DNA of 64,000 nucleotides from an uncultured Odoribacter sp. Lineage in GTDB: Bacteria > Bacteroidota > Bacteroidia > Bacteroidales > Marinifilaceae. Shown piece after piece: positions 26,784-34,655 of the stretch. Location: positions 1-64,000 of the forward strand of contig CAJURM010000004.1 of assembly GCA_910589025.1 (NCBI GenBank), given 5' to 3'. The notes beneath the pieces were generated by a model, which searched no databases, had not been told where the DNA came from, and worked only from the letters and a program-made list of their open reading frames with translations. A program made the translations under genes and the position numbers. How positions within the stretch are numbered: the first letter of the stretch is position 1; every line of letters starts with the position of its first letter.

Positions 26784-28472
26784 TTATTTGGTCGCGTTTT
26801 CCAGACGTTTCATCATCATGAAAATGAATAGTGCGGAGATCAGGCAAAGCACGATAAGGATGGACCACAGTGCCCATAGTTCCATGTGTCCCCACAGCAT
26901 ACCGATGATGGATACCAAATAGTTACCGATAGCGGTGGCGCCGAACCACATACCCATCATGAGCCCTTTGTATTTGGGAGGAGCTACCTTTGACACGAAG
27001 GAAATACCCATCGGTGAAAGGAACAGTTCCGCAAAAGTCAGTACAAGGTAGGTATTGATAAGTACGGAAGGGGATACAAGTAAATTGCTGGCAACGACTG
27101 TTGCGCCGTCCGGGTTGGGTGTCGGAAGGCCCATAGAGAAGAAGGCCATAATGGTGAAACCCAATGCTGCGATAAGCATTCCGATGCCAATTTTCCGCGG
27201 GGCTGAGGGTTCTTTGCCTCTTTTTGCCAAGGCACCGAATACCGCCAGCGATACCGGGGTAAGGGCAACCACAAAAAACGGATTGAAGTGCTGGAACATT
27301 TGAGGGAGAACTTCAATAAATGAACCCGGGGTTAAAGCCATATATTTGTATACCAAAATACCAATGGAAAGGCAGGCAACACCGACCGAAATCAGTTTGG
27401 ATTTCATTTCTTTCGATTGGAAGAAAGAGAATAAGCTATATACTAAAGTGATGACAAATACTAAATTGAATACGTTAAAGCTCATGCCTAATGCTCCGGC
27501 TGCCGTTCTGGCTGTATAGTCACGGGCAAAGAATGTCAGCGTCAGGCCGTTTTGGTGGAAGGCCATCCAGAAGAAAATCACTACTGCAAATACCAGGAAT
27601 AAGGCCGTCATGCGGGATTTGGTCTGTGCTGGGGTCAATTCGACTACACTTTCTTGTTTTCCGGAAGTAGCGGCTTGTTTGGTATTGACGTCGGCATGTT
27701 TGAATGTTCTTTTGAATACCTGGTAAATCAGCATGGAAACAATCAGTGAAACGCATGCCACGGCGAAACCGTAGTGGTAAGAGAGAGACAATTCATTGAT
27801 GTATTTATGGGCGAAAGCAGCCAAATCACCATTGAAAGCAGCCGCTTGTGACTGTGCGAATTCGCTTAGGGTCTGGAGAGATTCGGCAGCCATTTGCTGT
27901 CCTTTTTCCAGGTATTCATGACAAAGAGCAGGGATGTCGCCTTGATATTTCAGTCCGGCCTTACCCAAAAAGTGTTCCGTGATTTTGGAAGCGGCGGTCG
28001 GGGCGAAAAGTGCGCCGATATTGATAGCCATGTAGAATAAACTGAATGCGGTGTCCCGTCTGTCAGCGTATTTGGGATCATCGTAAAGGTTACCTACCAT
28101 TACCTGAAGGTTTCCTTTGAAAAGTCCGGTTCCTAAAGCAATCAGAAAGAGGGCACCGAACATCGTGGCTATTCCGAATGAGTTACCGGCAGTAGGGATG
28201 GCAAGACAGGTGTAGCCGGCAAACATTACAATGATACCTGCTGTAACCATCTTCCCGTAACCGAACTTGTCGGCCAAGATACCACCTAAAACAGGCAGAA
28301 AATAGACAAAGGCCAAGAATCCGGCAAAAATGTTAGAGGTAGCTGCGGAACTGAAGCCAAACTTTGCTTGCAGGAAAAGTGTGAAAATAGCAAGCATGGT
28401 GTAATACCCGAAACGTTCTCCCGTGTTGGCGAGAGCCAGGGCATACAGTCCTTTGGGTTGGTTGTTAAACAT
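26784..28472 (-). CDS. POT/PTR-family proton-coupled peptide transporter
   Basis: This 562-residue major facilitator protein imports di- or tripeptides with protons. The family motif TGERFGYYTMLAIF is at residues 17-30, where the ExxER-type acidic and basic residues couple proton and peptide. The motif LPVLGGILADKFGYGK follows near 60. About 14 membrane helices are expected, with an extra cytoplasmic and periplasmic insertion around 170-270. A promoter box (TACATTTG on the minus strand) lies about 43 bases upstream. Together with the DPP-IV and PepD genes near 45-49 kb it suggests use of host or dietary peptides. Confidence 0.93.
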   Translation of the reverse strand: MFNNQPKGLYALALANTGERFGYYTMLAIFTLFLQAKFGFSSAATSNIFAGFLAFVYFLPVLGGILADKFGYGKMVTAGIIVMFAGYTCLAIPTAGNSFGIATMFGALFLIALGTGLFKGNLQVMVGNLYDDPKYADRRDTAFSLFYMAINIGALFAPTAASKITEHFLGKAGLKYQGDIPALCHEYLEKGQQMAAESLQTLSEFAQSQAAAFNGDLAAFAHKYINELSLSYHYGFAVACVSLIVSMLIYQVFKRTFKHADVNTKQAATSGKQESVVELTPAQTKSRMTALFLVFAVVIFFWMAFHQNGLTLTFFARDYTARTAAGALGMSFNVFNLVFVITLVYSLFSFFQSKEMKSKLISVGVACLSIGILVYKYMALTPGSFIEVLPQMFQHFNPFFVVALTPVSLAVFGALAKRGKEPSAPRKIGIGMLIAALGFTIMAFFSMGLPTPNPDGATVVASNLLVSPSVLINTYLVLTFAELFLSPMGISFVSKVAPPKYKGLMMGMWFGATAIGNYLVSIIGMLWGHMELWALWSILIVLCLISALFIFMMMKRLENATK

Positions 28473-28514
28473 GGATTTTACTTATTTAAGTTATTATTAA
28501 TTTATGCACGAACG

Positions 28515-28522
28515 CAAATGTA
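28515..28522 (-). promoter_or_regulatory. -7 promoter element for the POT transporter gene
   Basis: The minus strand reads TACATTTG, matching TAnnTTTG, about 43 bases before ATG 28472. No -33 element is clear. It lies in the short divergent gap shared with the nnr gene. Confidence 0.45.
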
Positions 28523-28569
28523 AGAATTTTTATTTATTTTTCGATTCTGAAACGATTGAACAGAAAGCA

Positions 28570-30072
28570 ATGAATGGATTGAAAAAGATAATTCCGGCGT
28601 GCAGTATTCCTGAGGTGGATAGGTATACGCTTGAAAACGAGCCTGTAACGTCGCTGGAGCTGATGGAAAGGGCTGCGGGGAAATGGGTGGAAAAAGCGGT
28701 GGAAATTTTTCCGGGGGAGGTGAAAATAGCGGTATTGGCAGGGAATGGAAATAACGGCGGTGACGGTTATGTTATAGCTCGTTTGTTGCGGGAACAAGGA
28801 TATGAGGTCGTAGTGTATCAGTTGCTGGAAGGCCGGAAGTCTCCCGATTGTGAATGGAACAGCCGGAGGTGGGAAGGGGAGTGTGTGGAGTTGAAAAGTG
28901 CGGTGGCGTTCCAGCCCGACCCGCAGGCGTGGATTGTGGATGCTTTGTTTGGGACAGGACTTAATCGGCAGGTGAGTGGCGTGGCTGGAGAGTTGATTCG
29001 GAAAGTAAACAGCCTGCCGAATCCGGTGATTGCGGTGGATATGCCGTCTGGGTTGATGGGAGAGGATAATTCGCGGAACGATCGGGATGCCATCGTGCAG
29101 GCGGATTATACCCTGACATTCCAATGCCCGAAGCTGGCTTTTATGTTCCCGGAAAATGAACCGTTTGTTGGGAAATGGCAGGTGCTGGATATCGGTTTGC
29201 ATCCGCAAGGCATAGCGGGGGTGAGGACGGATTATTACTGTTTGTCAGAGGAACTGGTTCGTGATTTATTGCCCCGTCCGTCGGTTTTTGCCCATAAAGG
29301 AAGTAACGGACATGCTCTGCTTATTGCCGGTTCCCGGTATATGATGGGTGCGGCAGTGCTGGCAGCCAAGGCGGCAGTAAGATCCGGTGTTGGTTTGCTT
29401 TTCTGCCATGTGCCGCAGTCGGGGGTGGAAATCTTACAGACGGCAGTGCCGGAAGCTTTGATAGAGCCGGACTGTTCCGACCGCTGTTTTACTTCAGTGG
29501 AGGACATGGACCGTTATACTGCCGTCGGGGTCGGTCCTGCAATTGGTAAGAATGCTTTAACAGTAAAGGCTTTGGAAGAAGTGATCCGGCGTTGGAGGGG
29601 GAAAATGGTGCTCGATGCCGATGCTTTAAATATTTTGGCGGAAAACCGGGAGTTGCTTTCGCTTTTGCCGGTCGGCAGTATTCTGACACCCCATCCGAAA
29701 GAATTTGAAAGATTGGCAGGAAAAAGTGGAAATGATTTTGAGAGATTAAATAAATTAAGCAATTTTGCACAACAATATCAGGTTGTGATGCTTTTAAAAG
29801 GGGCTCATACCATAATCGCGACGCCGGACGGGAAATGTTATTTTAACATGACCGGGAATCCGGGAATGGCAAAGGGAGGAATGGGAGACGTATTGACAGG
29901 GGTTTTGCTGGCATTGCTGGCTTCGGGAATGGAAGCGTGGGAAGCTGCGATGATTGGTGTGTTTGCTCATGGCTTGGCTGGAGACAGGGTTGCAGCGGAA
30001 AACGGGATGCGGGGCACGTGTGCTGGATTGGTGGCAGAAGCTATAGGGAGAGTTTGGAAAATATTGGAATAA
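28570..30072 (+). CDS. nnr: Bifunctional NAD(P)H-hydrate epimerase / ADP-dependent dehydratase
   Basis: This 500-residue fusion repairs damaged NAD(P)H hydrates. The N-terminal YjeF_N epimerase has AGNGNNGGDGYVIARLL near residue 57. The C-terminal ribokinase-like dehydratase has GPAIGKN, LDADALNILAEN, LTPHPKEFERL and GNPGMAKGGMGDVLTG (near 430). ATG 28570 is chosen: an upstream in-frame ATG (28504) adds 22 residues that match no family sequence and lie in the divergent promoter region. It starts a four-gene plus-strand run with DUF4831, ClC and CDF genes, spaced 22, 37 and 24 bases. Confidence 0.93.
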   Translation: MNGLKKIIPACSIPEVDRYTLENEPVTSLELMERAAGKWVEKAVEIFPGEVKIAVLAGNGNNGGDGYVIARLLREQGYEVVVYQLLEGRKSPDCEWNSRRWEGECVELKSAVAFQPDPQAWIVDALFGTGLNRQVSGVAGELIRKVNSLPNPVIAVDMPSGLMGEDNSRNDRDAIVQADYTLTFQCPKLAFMFPENEPFVGKWQVLDIGLHPQGIAGVRTDYYCLSEELVRDLLPRPSVFAHKGSNGHALLIAGSRYMMGAAVLAAKAAVRSGVGLLFCHVPQSGVEILQTAVPEALIEPDCSDRCFTSVEDMDRYTAVGVGPAIGKNALTVKALEEVIRRWRGKMVLDADALNILAENRELLSLLPVGSILTPHPKEFERLAGKSGNDFERLNKLSNFAQQYQVVMLLKGAHTIIATPDGKCYFNMTGNPGMAKGGMGDVLTGVLLALLASGMEAWEAAMIGVFAHGLAGDRVAAENGMRGTCAGLVAEAIGRVWKILE

Positions 30073-30094
30073 TATTATACGCTGTTAGTGTTTT

Positions 30095-31231
30095 ATGAAA
30101 AAGATTTTATTTATTCTGGTCTGGGGGATTGTACTGACGTCTGCGTGTATTGCCCAGAAGAAAAAGGAGGTTAATACCCCTGTTACGGTCAGCTATTGTT
30201 TGCCGAAAGTTTCATACAAGGTAAAGGTAAAAGCGGAAGTGGTGCGTCACATTCCCGGGCCTTATGCGGAATATGCGGAGAAGGAATTGGGCATGAAACC
30301 GATGGTTACGGCTTTGAAAGAGCAATGGGAAGTGAAGTCGGTGGAGGTGATCCCTTTTTCTGTACCGGACGAAAAGGCGGTCTATTCCATGACAACGACG
30401 GGAGATTATAGCTCGGTTATGTTGAGTTTAAGCCCGGAGGGATTTTTGGCGGGGATTGCAGCCGGTCCTTTGGCAATAACACCACAGGTGGAAAAAATGG
30501 AATACCGGGCACAGGAACCTGACCGCCAACGGGAAATCAGGATGACGGATTTGCGGACATACAATCCTTTGAAAGAAGTGTTAGATACGAATTACGTGGA
30601 GCAGGAAATTGACGGAGTAATAAAGAGGATATGGGATCCGATCATCAGTTATAAACCCAAGACAAGACGGGATCTGATGTCAGAAGCTGTAAAGGAGATA
30701 TTTCGTATCCGTTCCGAACGGGTGAAGTTGCTGGCTGCTGAAAATGAGGTGCCGGATGGAAAGTCGTTGCAAGTGATTCTGAAAGAATTTGACCGGATGG
30801 AACGGGATTACCTGAGTCTTTTTATGGGGAAGAAGGTGAGACAGAGTTTTGAGCGTGTTTTTGTTTGTACGATAGAAAAGGAAAATGATGCGACGGTGGC
30901 TTTCCGTTTCAGTGCTTCAGACGGATTTGTGGACAGGAAAAATGTTTCGGCAATGGCATATAGTCTGGTTGCTGAACGGGTTATTATTCCGGCTGCGGCG
31001 TCAGGGATGCAAACAGAACAGACGCAGGCTGTGGTTTATTACCGGGTACCGGCAGTGGCAGACGTGAAACTGGTGCGGATGACGGAAGAGTTACAGCGTT
31101 TCCGTTGTGTTATTCCCCAATTGGGCATGATTAAGAAATTTCCAACGGATGTAATCAGCGGAGAAGGTTTGCAACTGGAATTTTATCCGGAATATGGTTC
31201 GATAAAAAGTATTAATAAGACTGTGCGTTAA
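30095..31231 (+). CDS. DUF4831 family exported protein
   Basis: This 378-residue protein has a signal peptide (hydrophobic to about residue 18, ending near CIAQ) and the DUF4831 pattern common in Bacteroidales. Visible features are PGPYAEYAEKELGM near 54, a middle part with helices around the RDLMSEAVKEIFRIRSERVKLL segment, and a beta-rich C-terminus ending in EGLQLEFYPEYG. No catalytic motif was recognised and the function is unknown. It is probably co-transcribed with nnr. Confidence 0.8.
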   Translation: MKKILFILVWGIVLTSACIAQKKKEVNTPVTVSYCLPKVSYKVKVKAEVVRHIPGPYAEYAEKELGMKPMVTALKEQWEVKSVEVIPFSVPDEKAVYSMTTTGDYSSVMLSLSPEGFLAGIAAGPLAITPQVEKMEYRAQEPDRQREIRMTDLRTYNPLKEVLDTNYVEQEIDGVIKRIWDPIISYKPKTRRDLMSEAVKEIFRIRSERVKLLAAENEVPDGKSLQVILKEFDRMERDYLSLFMGKKVRQSFERVFVCTIEKENDATVAFRFSASDGFVDRKNVSAMAYSLVAERVIIPAAASGMQTEQTQAVVYYRVPAVADVKLVRMTEELQRFRCVIPQLGMIKKFPTDVISGEGLQLEFYPEYGSIKSINKTVR

Positions 31232-31268
31232 CTCCGTAGCGGTTTGATGTTTTTTGTATCATAAGATT

Positions 31269-33053
31269 ATGACTGAAAGCAACGAAAGTAGTTGGTTCGG
31301 ACGCTTCCTGATTTGGCGGGTGAAGTATGTAAAGGAAAAGAATTTTATCCTGGTGCTGAGCTTGTTGGTGGGAATCGTTTCGGGGCTGGCGGCTATCTTG
31401 CTGAAAAACATGGTGCACTCCACCCATGTGTTTTTTACCGAACGCCTTCAGGTCGACAGCGGGAGTCTGTTGTTTTTTATCTATCCTTTCATCGGGATAT
31501 GTCTCACTTCTCTTTTTGTGCGTTATTTTGTGCGGGAGGACATCAGCCACGGGGTGACCAAGGTGTTGTATGCCATTTCTAGGCGAAACAGTATGATTAA
31601 ACCGCATAACAATTATTCTTCCTTGATTGCGAGTACCATTACGATCGGCTTTGGTGGTTCGGTGGGTACGGAGGCTACCATTGTTTTGACAGGGGCTTCT
31701 ATCGGGTCCAATCTGGCGCGCTTTTTCCGGATGAACTATAAGGTCATGACCCTGATGATTGGGTGCGGGGCTGCGGGGGCCATTGCCGGAATTTTCAAAG
31801 CCCCTATTGCAGGTATTGTATTTACTCTGGAAGTCCTGATGCTGGATTTAACGATGGCTTCGTTGATCCCGTTGATGATTTCGGCCATATCCTCTTACGT
31901 CCTCGTTTATTTTATGATGGGGGACGGTATTGTGCTGAATTTTGCGGTGCACGACCGTTTTGCGCTGGCGAACGTGCCCTATTATATCATTTTGGGCATT
32001 TGTTGCGGTTTCCTGTCCGTCTACTTTATCCGTATGAATATACGGATTGAGCAGTTTGTGGCGAAAATCGGAAATCCGTTTAAGAAAGTGGCTGTCGGGG
32101 GTGCCTTGTTGGGTGTGCTGATTTATGCTTTCCCGCCTTTATATGGGGAAGGATATTCTTCTTTGCAGGATTTGCTGACGGACAATGCGGACAATATTTT
32201 AAAAAATACCTACTTCTTCGATTTTAAAGGCAGTGCTTTTATGATTGTTTTGTATGTCATAGGACTGCTTTTTGTGAAGGTGATAGCGACGGCTTTGACG
32301 AACGGGAGCGGGGGAGTAGGCGGTGTTTTTGCCCCCAGTCTGTTTACCGGGGGCGTCGGGGGCTATTTGGTGGCAACTTTGATTAATCTTTCCGGCATAG
32401 CTACGGTGCCTGTCAGCTATTTTGTGCTGGCAGGAATGGCGGGTGTCATGTCCGGAGTGATGAATTCGCCTCTGACGGCGATGTTCCTGATTGCGGAGAT
32501 TACGGGAGGATACTCGTTGCTCGTTCCGCTGATGATTACTTCCGTCATGGCGCATCTGACGGGCAGGGGAATGGAGCCGCATTCGATATATGCGCGCCGT
32601 TTGGCGATGAAGGGGGATTTGATTACGCATAACAAGGACAAGGCGGTGCTGACGTTGATGAAGTTGAATAAAGTGATTGAAACGGATTTGAAAACCGTGT
32701 CGGTGGATGCCACGTTGGGGGATTTGGTAAAGATTGTTTCCCGCTCCAGCCGGAATATTTTCCCGGTGGTGGACGCGAACAATGAGTTGCTGGGAATCGT
32801 GTTGTTGGATGATATCCGTAAAATCATGTTTAACCAGGATTTGTATACCACGACGTATGTGAGGGATTATATGACGACACCTCCGACGATTGTCGATGTG
32901 GAGGATTTGATGGATACGGTAATGAAAAAATTTGAAGATACCGGGGCTTGGAATCTCCCCGTAATCCAGGAAGGGAAATATGTCGGGTTTGTGTCAAAGG
33001 CCAAGATATTCAATACTTACAGACGGGTATTGCAGCATTTTTCTGATGAATGA
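31269..33053 (+). CDS. ClC-family chloride channel/transporter with C-terminal CBS pair
   Basis: This 594-residue membrane protein has the ClC helices over the first 440 residues. GGSVGTEATIVLTGASIGS carries the gating glutamate in GTEAT where classic ClC has GREGP. GAAGAIAGIFKAPIAG and GGVFAPSLFTGG (the GxFxP motif) follow. Two CBS domains from about residue 457 to the end (VSRSSRNIFPVVDAN; MTTPPTIVDVEDLMDTVM) probably sense nucleotides. Retention of the gating Glu favours proton-coupled exchange, though the ion is not certain. A TTG at 31254 is also in frame, but ATG 31269 is preferred. Confidence 0.9.
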   Translation: MTESNESSWFGRFLIWRVKYVKEKNFILVLSLLVGIVSGLAAILLKNMVHSTHVFFTERLQVDSGSLLFFIYPFIGICLTSLFVRYFVREDISHGVTKVLYAISRRNSMIKPHNNYSSLIASTITIGFGGSVGTEATIVLTGASIGSNLARFFRMNYKVMTLMIGCGAAGAIAGIFKAPIAGIVFTLEVLMLDLTMASLIPLMISAISSYVLVYFMMGDGIVLNFAVHDRFALANVPYYIILGICCGFLSVYFIRMNIRIEQFVAKIGNPFKKVAVGGALLGVLIYAFPPLYGEGYSSLQDLLTDNADNILKNTYFFDFKGSAFMIVLYVIGLLFVKVIATALTNGSGGVGGVFAPSLFTGGVGGYLVATLINLSGIATVPVSYFVLAGMAGVMSGVMNSPLTAMFLIAEITGGYSLLVPLMITSVMAHLTGRGMEPHSIYARRLAMKGDLITHNKDKAVLTLMKLNKVIETDLKTVSVDATLGDLVKIVSRSSRNIFPVVDANNELLGIVLLDDIRKIMFNQDLYTTTYVRDYMTTPPTIVDVEDLMDTVMKKFEDTGAWNLPVIQEGKYVGFVSKAKIFNTYRRVLQHFSDE

Positions 33054-33077
33054 TCTCACGTGACCGGAAGTTTTTCA

Positions 33078-33953
33078 ATGATGACGATGAATGAAAATTC
33101 GAAATTAGGCTACCGGGAGGGTATTGTTTCGGTTGTTTTAAATCTTTTCCTTTTTGTATTGAAGTATTATGCCGGGGTGGTTTCTGCTTCGGTTGCTTTG
33201 GTTGCGGATGCCTGGCATACACTTTCCGATTCTCTGACCTCTGTCGTGGTGATTCTGGGATTGCGGCTGTCTTCCCGGAAGCCGGATCAGGAACACCCTT
33301 TCGGACATGGTCGCTGGGAACAGGTTGCTGCGGTAATTATTGCGATATTGCTGGCGGTTGTCGGCTGGGGATTCATAGAAGATGCCGTCGCGAAATTAGT
33401 TGTACACGAGTCTGCCCGGTATGGCACGTGGGCATATGTAGCAACATTGGTATCCATTGGGTTGAAAGAGGCATTGGCGCGTTATGCTTTTCATATTGCC
33501 CGGTTGACGAAAAATATGGCGGTAAAGGCCGATGGCTGGCATCATCGGAGCGATGCTTTGTCTTCTGTTATTGTACTGGCAGGGGTGTTTCTCAATCCGT
33601 ATGTTTGGTGGATGGATAGTGCATTGGGTATTTTGGTTTCCTTGATGCTTTTTTATGCTGCTTATGGGATTATCCGGGAAGCTGTTAATAAGATTCTGGG
33701 TGAAAAGCCTTCAGAGGAAATGATTGCCGAAGTAAAAAAGATTGTCGGAGAGGAGATGGGGAAGCAGGCTTATCCCCATCATTTTCATGTTCATAATTAT
33801 GGAGACCATACCGAGTTTACCTTTCATGTGAAAGTTCCGGGGGAGGAAACAGTGCGGCAGACACACGAATTGGCTACCCGCGTGGAGCAGCGGCTTTGTT
33901 CGGAAATGAATGTGGATGCCACCATTCATATCGAGCCTTTGGAAAGAGTGTGA
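33078..33953 (+). CDS. Cation diffusion facilitator (CDF), zinc-type
   Basis: This 291-residue transporter has six expected membrane helices and a C-terminal cytoplasmic domain of about 80 residues (KPSEEMIAEVKKIV ... VDATIHIEPLERV). Metal-site motifs are HTLSD in TM2 (near residue 49) and HHRSD in TM5 (near 155). The two HxxxD motifs are typical of Zn-transporting CDF proteins. The loop HPFGHGRWE is also classic. A GTG at 33060 is in frame upstream, but ATG 33078 gives the usual N-terminal length; ATG 33087 is another option. It should export zinc or a related divalent metal with proton antiport. Confidence 0.9.
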   Translation: MMTMNENSKLGYREGIVSVVLNLFLFVLKYYAGVVSASVALVADAWHTLSDSLTSVVVILGLRLSSRKPDQEHPFGHGRWEQVAAVIIAILLAVVGWGFIEDAVAKLVVHESARYGTWAYVATLVSIGLKEALARYAFHIARLTKNMAVKADGWHHRSDALSSVIVLAGVFLNPYVWWMDSALGILVSLMLFYAAYGIIREAVNKILGEKPSEEMIAEVKKIVGEEMGKQAYPHHFHVHNYGDHTEFTFHVKVPGEETVRQTHELATRVEQRLCSEMNVDATIHIEPLERV

Positions 33954-33980
33954 TAAGTCATGTGAAACGTAGAAAAGGGG

Positions 33981-34010
33981 TTGGTTTAATTCTTTTTATA
34001 TCTATTTTTG
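33981..34010 (+). promoter_or_regulatory. Upstream tandem promoter P1 of the DUF2795 gene
   Basis: TTG (33981-33983), a 19-bp spacer and TATTTTTG (34003-34010) fit the consensus exactly. Confidence 0.65.
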
Positions 34011-34021
34011 AAGAATAGGCA

Positions 34022-34051
34022 TTGTTTATTCTTATAAAAAGTATATTTTTG
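34022..34051 (+). promoter_or_regulatory. Downstream tandem promoter P2 of the DUF2795 gene
   Basis: TTG (34022-34024), a 19-bp spacer and TATTTTTG (34044-34051), exactly 41 bp downstream of P1 and with the same -7 octamer. It leaves a 30-base leader before ATG 34091. Confidence 0.7.
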
Positions 34052-34090
34052 CGGCAAAATAAGAACGCCAACATTTAAAGCAAAGCAAGT

Positions 34091-34312
34091 ATGTATTGGA
34101 CTCTTGAACTTGCATCTAAACTGGAAGATGCGCCGTGGCCGGCATCCAAAGATGAATTGATAGATTATGCTATCCGTTCGGGGGCGCCGTTGGAAGTGAT
34201 TGAAAATCTTCAGGACATCGAAGACGATGAGGAGATTTTTGAAAGTATCGAAGATATTTGGCCGGATTATCCAAGTAAGGATGACTTTTTCTTCAACGAA
34301 GACGAATATTGA
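34091..34312 (+). CDS. DUF2795 small acidic protein
   Basis: This 73-residue, strongly acidic cytosolic protein carries the DUF2795 pattern: WTLELASKLEDAPWPASKDE, IDYAIRSGAPLEVIENLQ and an acidic tail with IWPDYPSKDDF. Close relatives of nearly the same length occur across the Bacteroidetes, but their function is not known. Two perfect tandem promoters and a clear terminator suggest it is an independent, highly expressed unit. Confidence 0.85.
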   Translation: MYWTLELASKLEDAPWPASKDELIDYAIRSGAPLEVIENLQDIEDDEEIFESIEDIWPDYPSKDDFFFNEDEY

Positions 34313-34340
34313 TTAGTTTTTAATAGATTACTTATTTAGG

Positions 34341-34384
34341 TAGCGCGATGAACAAAGATGATCTGTTTGTCGCGCTATTGTTTT
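34341..34384 (+). terminator. Rho-independent terminator after the DUF2795 gene
   Basis: TAGCGCGA (34341-34348) pairs with TCGCGCTA (34370-34377), with AACA/TGTT pairing inside the loop, followed by TTGTTTT. Confidence 0.78.
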
Positions 34385-34435
34385 ATCGTCTTATCTGGTG
34401 TATTTTGTTTTTTGTGAGTACTACAAAAATATCTG

Positions 34436-34455
34436 AAAAACGTCCGTTTTTTGTC
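34436..34455. repeat. Palindromic repeat, copy 1, upstream of the susC promoter
   Basis: The core AAAAACG-TC-CGTTTTT is a perfect inverted repeat followed by TGTC. It lies 54 bp upstream of the promoter's -33 element. CTGA and TCAG flank this copy, extending the dyad. The same core recurs 130 bp downstream. Confidence 0.75.
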
Positions 34456-34508
34456 AGAAAAAATTGAAAGACAAAAATAGAAAATATATGAAATTGATTA
34501 AGGAATGG

Positions 34509-34538
34509 TTTGTTTTTATTAAAAAATGTATATATTTG
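34509..34538 (+). promoter_or_regulatory. Promoter of the susC/susD operon
   Basis: TTTG (34509-34512), an 18-bp spacer and TATATTTG (34531-34538) match both elements. The leader to ATG 34656 is about 110 bases and contains palindrome copy 2. Confidence 0.7.
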
Positions 34539-34565
34539 ACAAAAGAACCAAAACAGCCATCCAAT

Positions 34566-34586
34566 AAAAACGTCCGTTTTTTTGTC
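34566..34586. repeat. Palindromic repeat, copy 2, downstream of the susC promoter
   Basis: The same core as copy 1, AAAAACG-TC-CGTTTTT plus one extra T before GTC. Centre-to-centre distance is 130 bp. It falls in the transcribed leader, about 20-40 bases after the predicted start. Confidence 0.75.
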
Positions 34587-34655
34587 GTGGAAAAGTCTGA
34601 TTATTAACCTGTCTTACTGCTTCTGCTTTGTCAGTGAGATTATAAATCAAATGTT

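Larger units (their letters stand above)
34313..34655. other. 343-bp intergenic control region before susC
   Basis: This gap has no gene. It holds the terminator of the DUF2795 gene (34341-34384), two near-identical palindromic repeats (34436-34455 and 34566-34586), and a complete promoter between them (34509-34538). The remainder is AT-rich with no recognised riboswitch or sigma-factor gene. Confidence 0.7.

Noticed and set aside
34436..34586. Palindromic repeats as CRISPR or transposon ends
   Set aside because: Only two copies, no regular spacer series, no Cas gene or transposase; a regulatory reading fits better.
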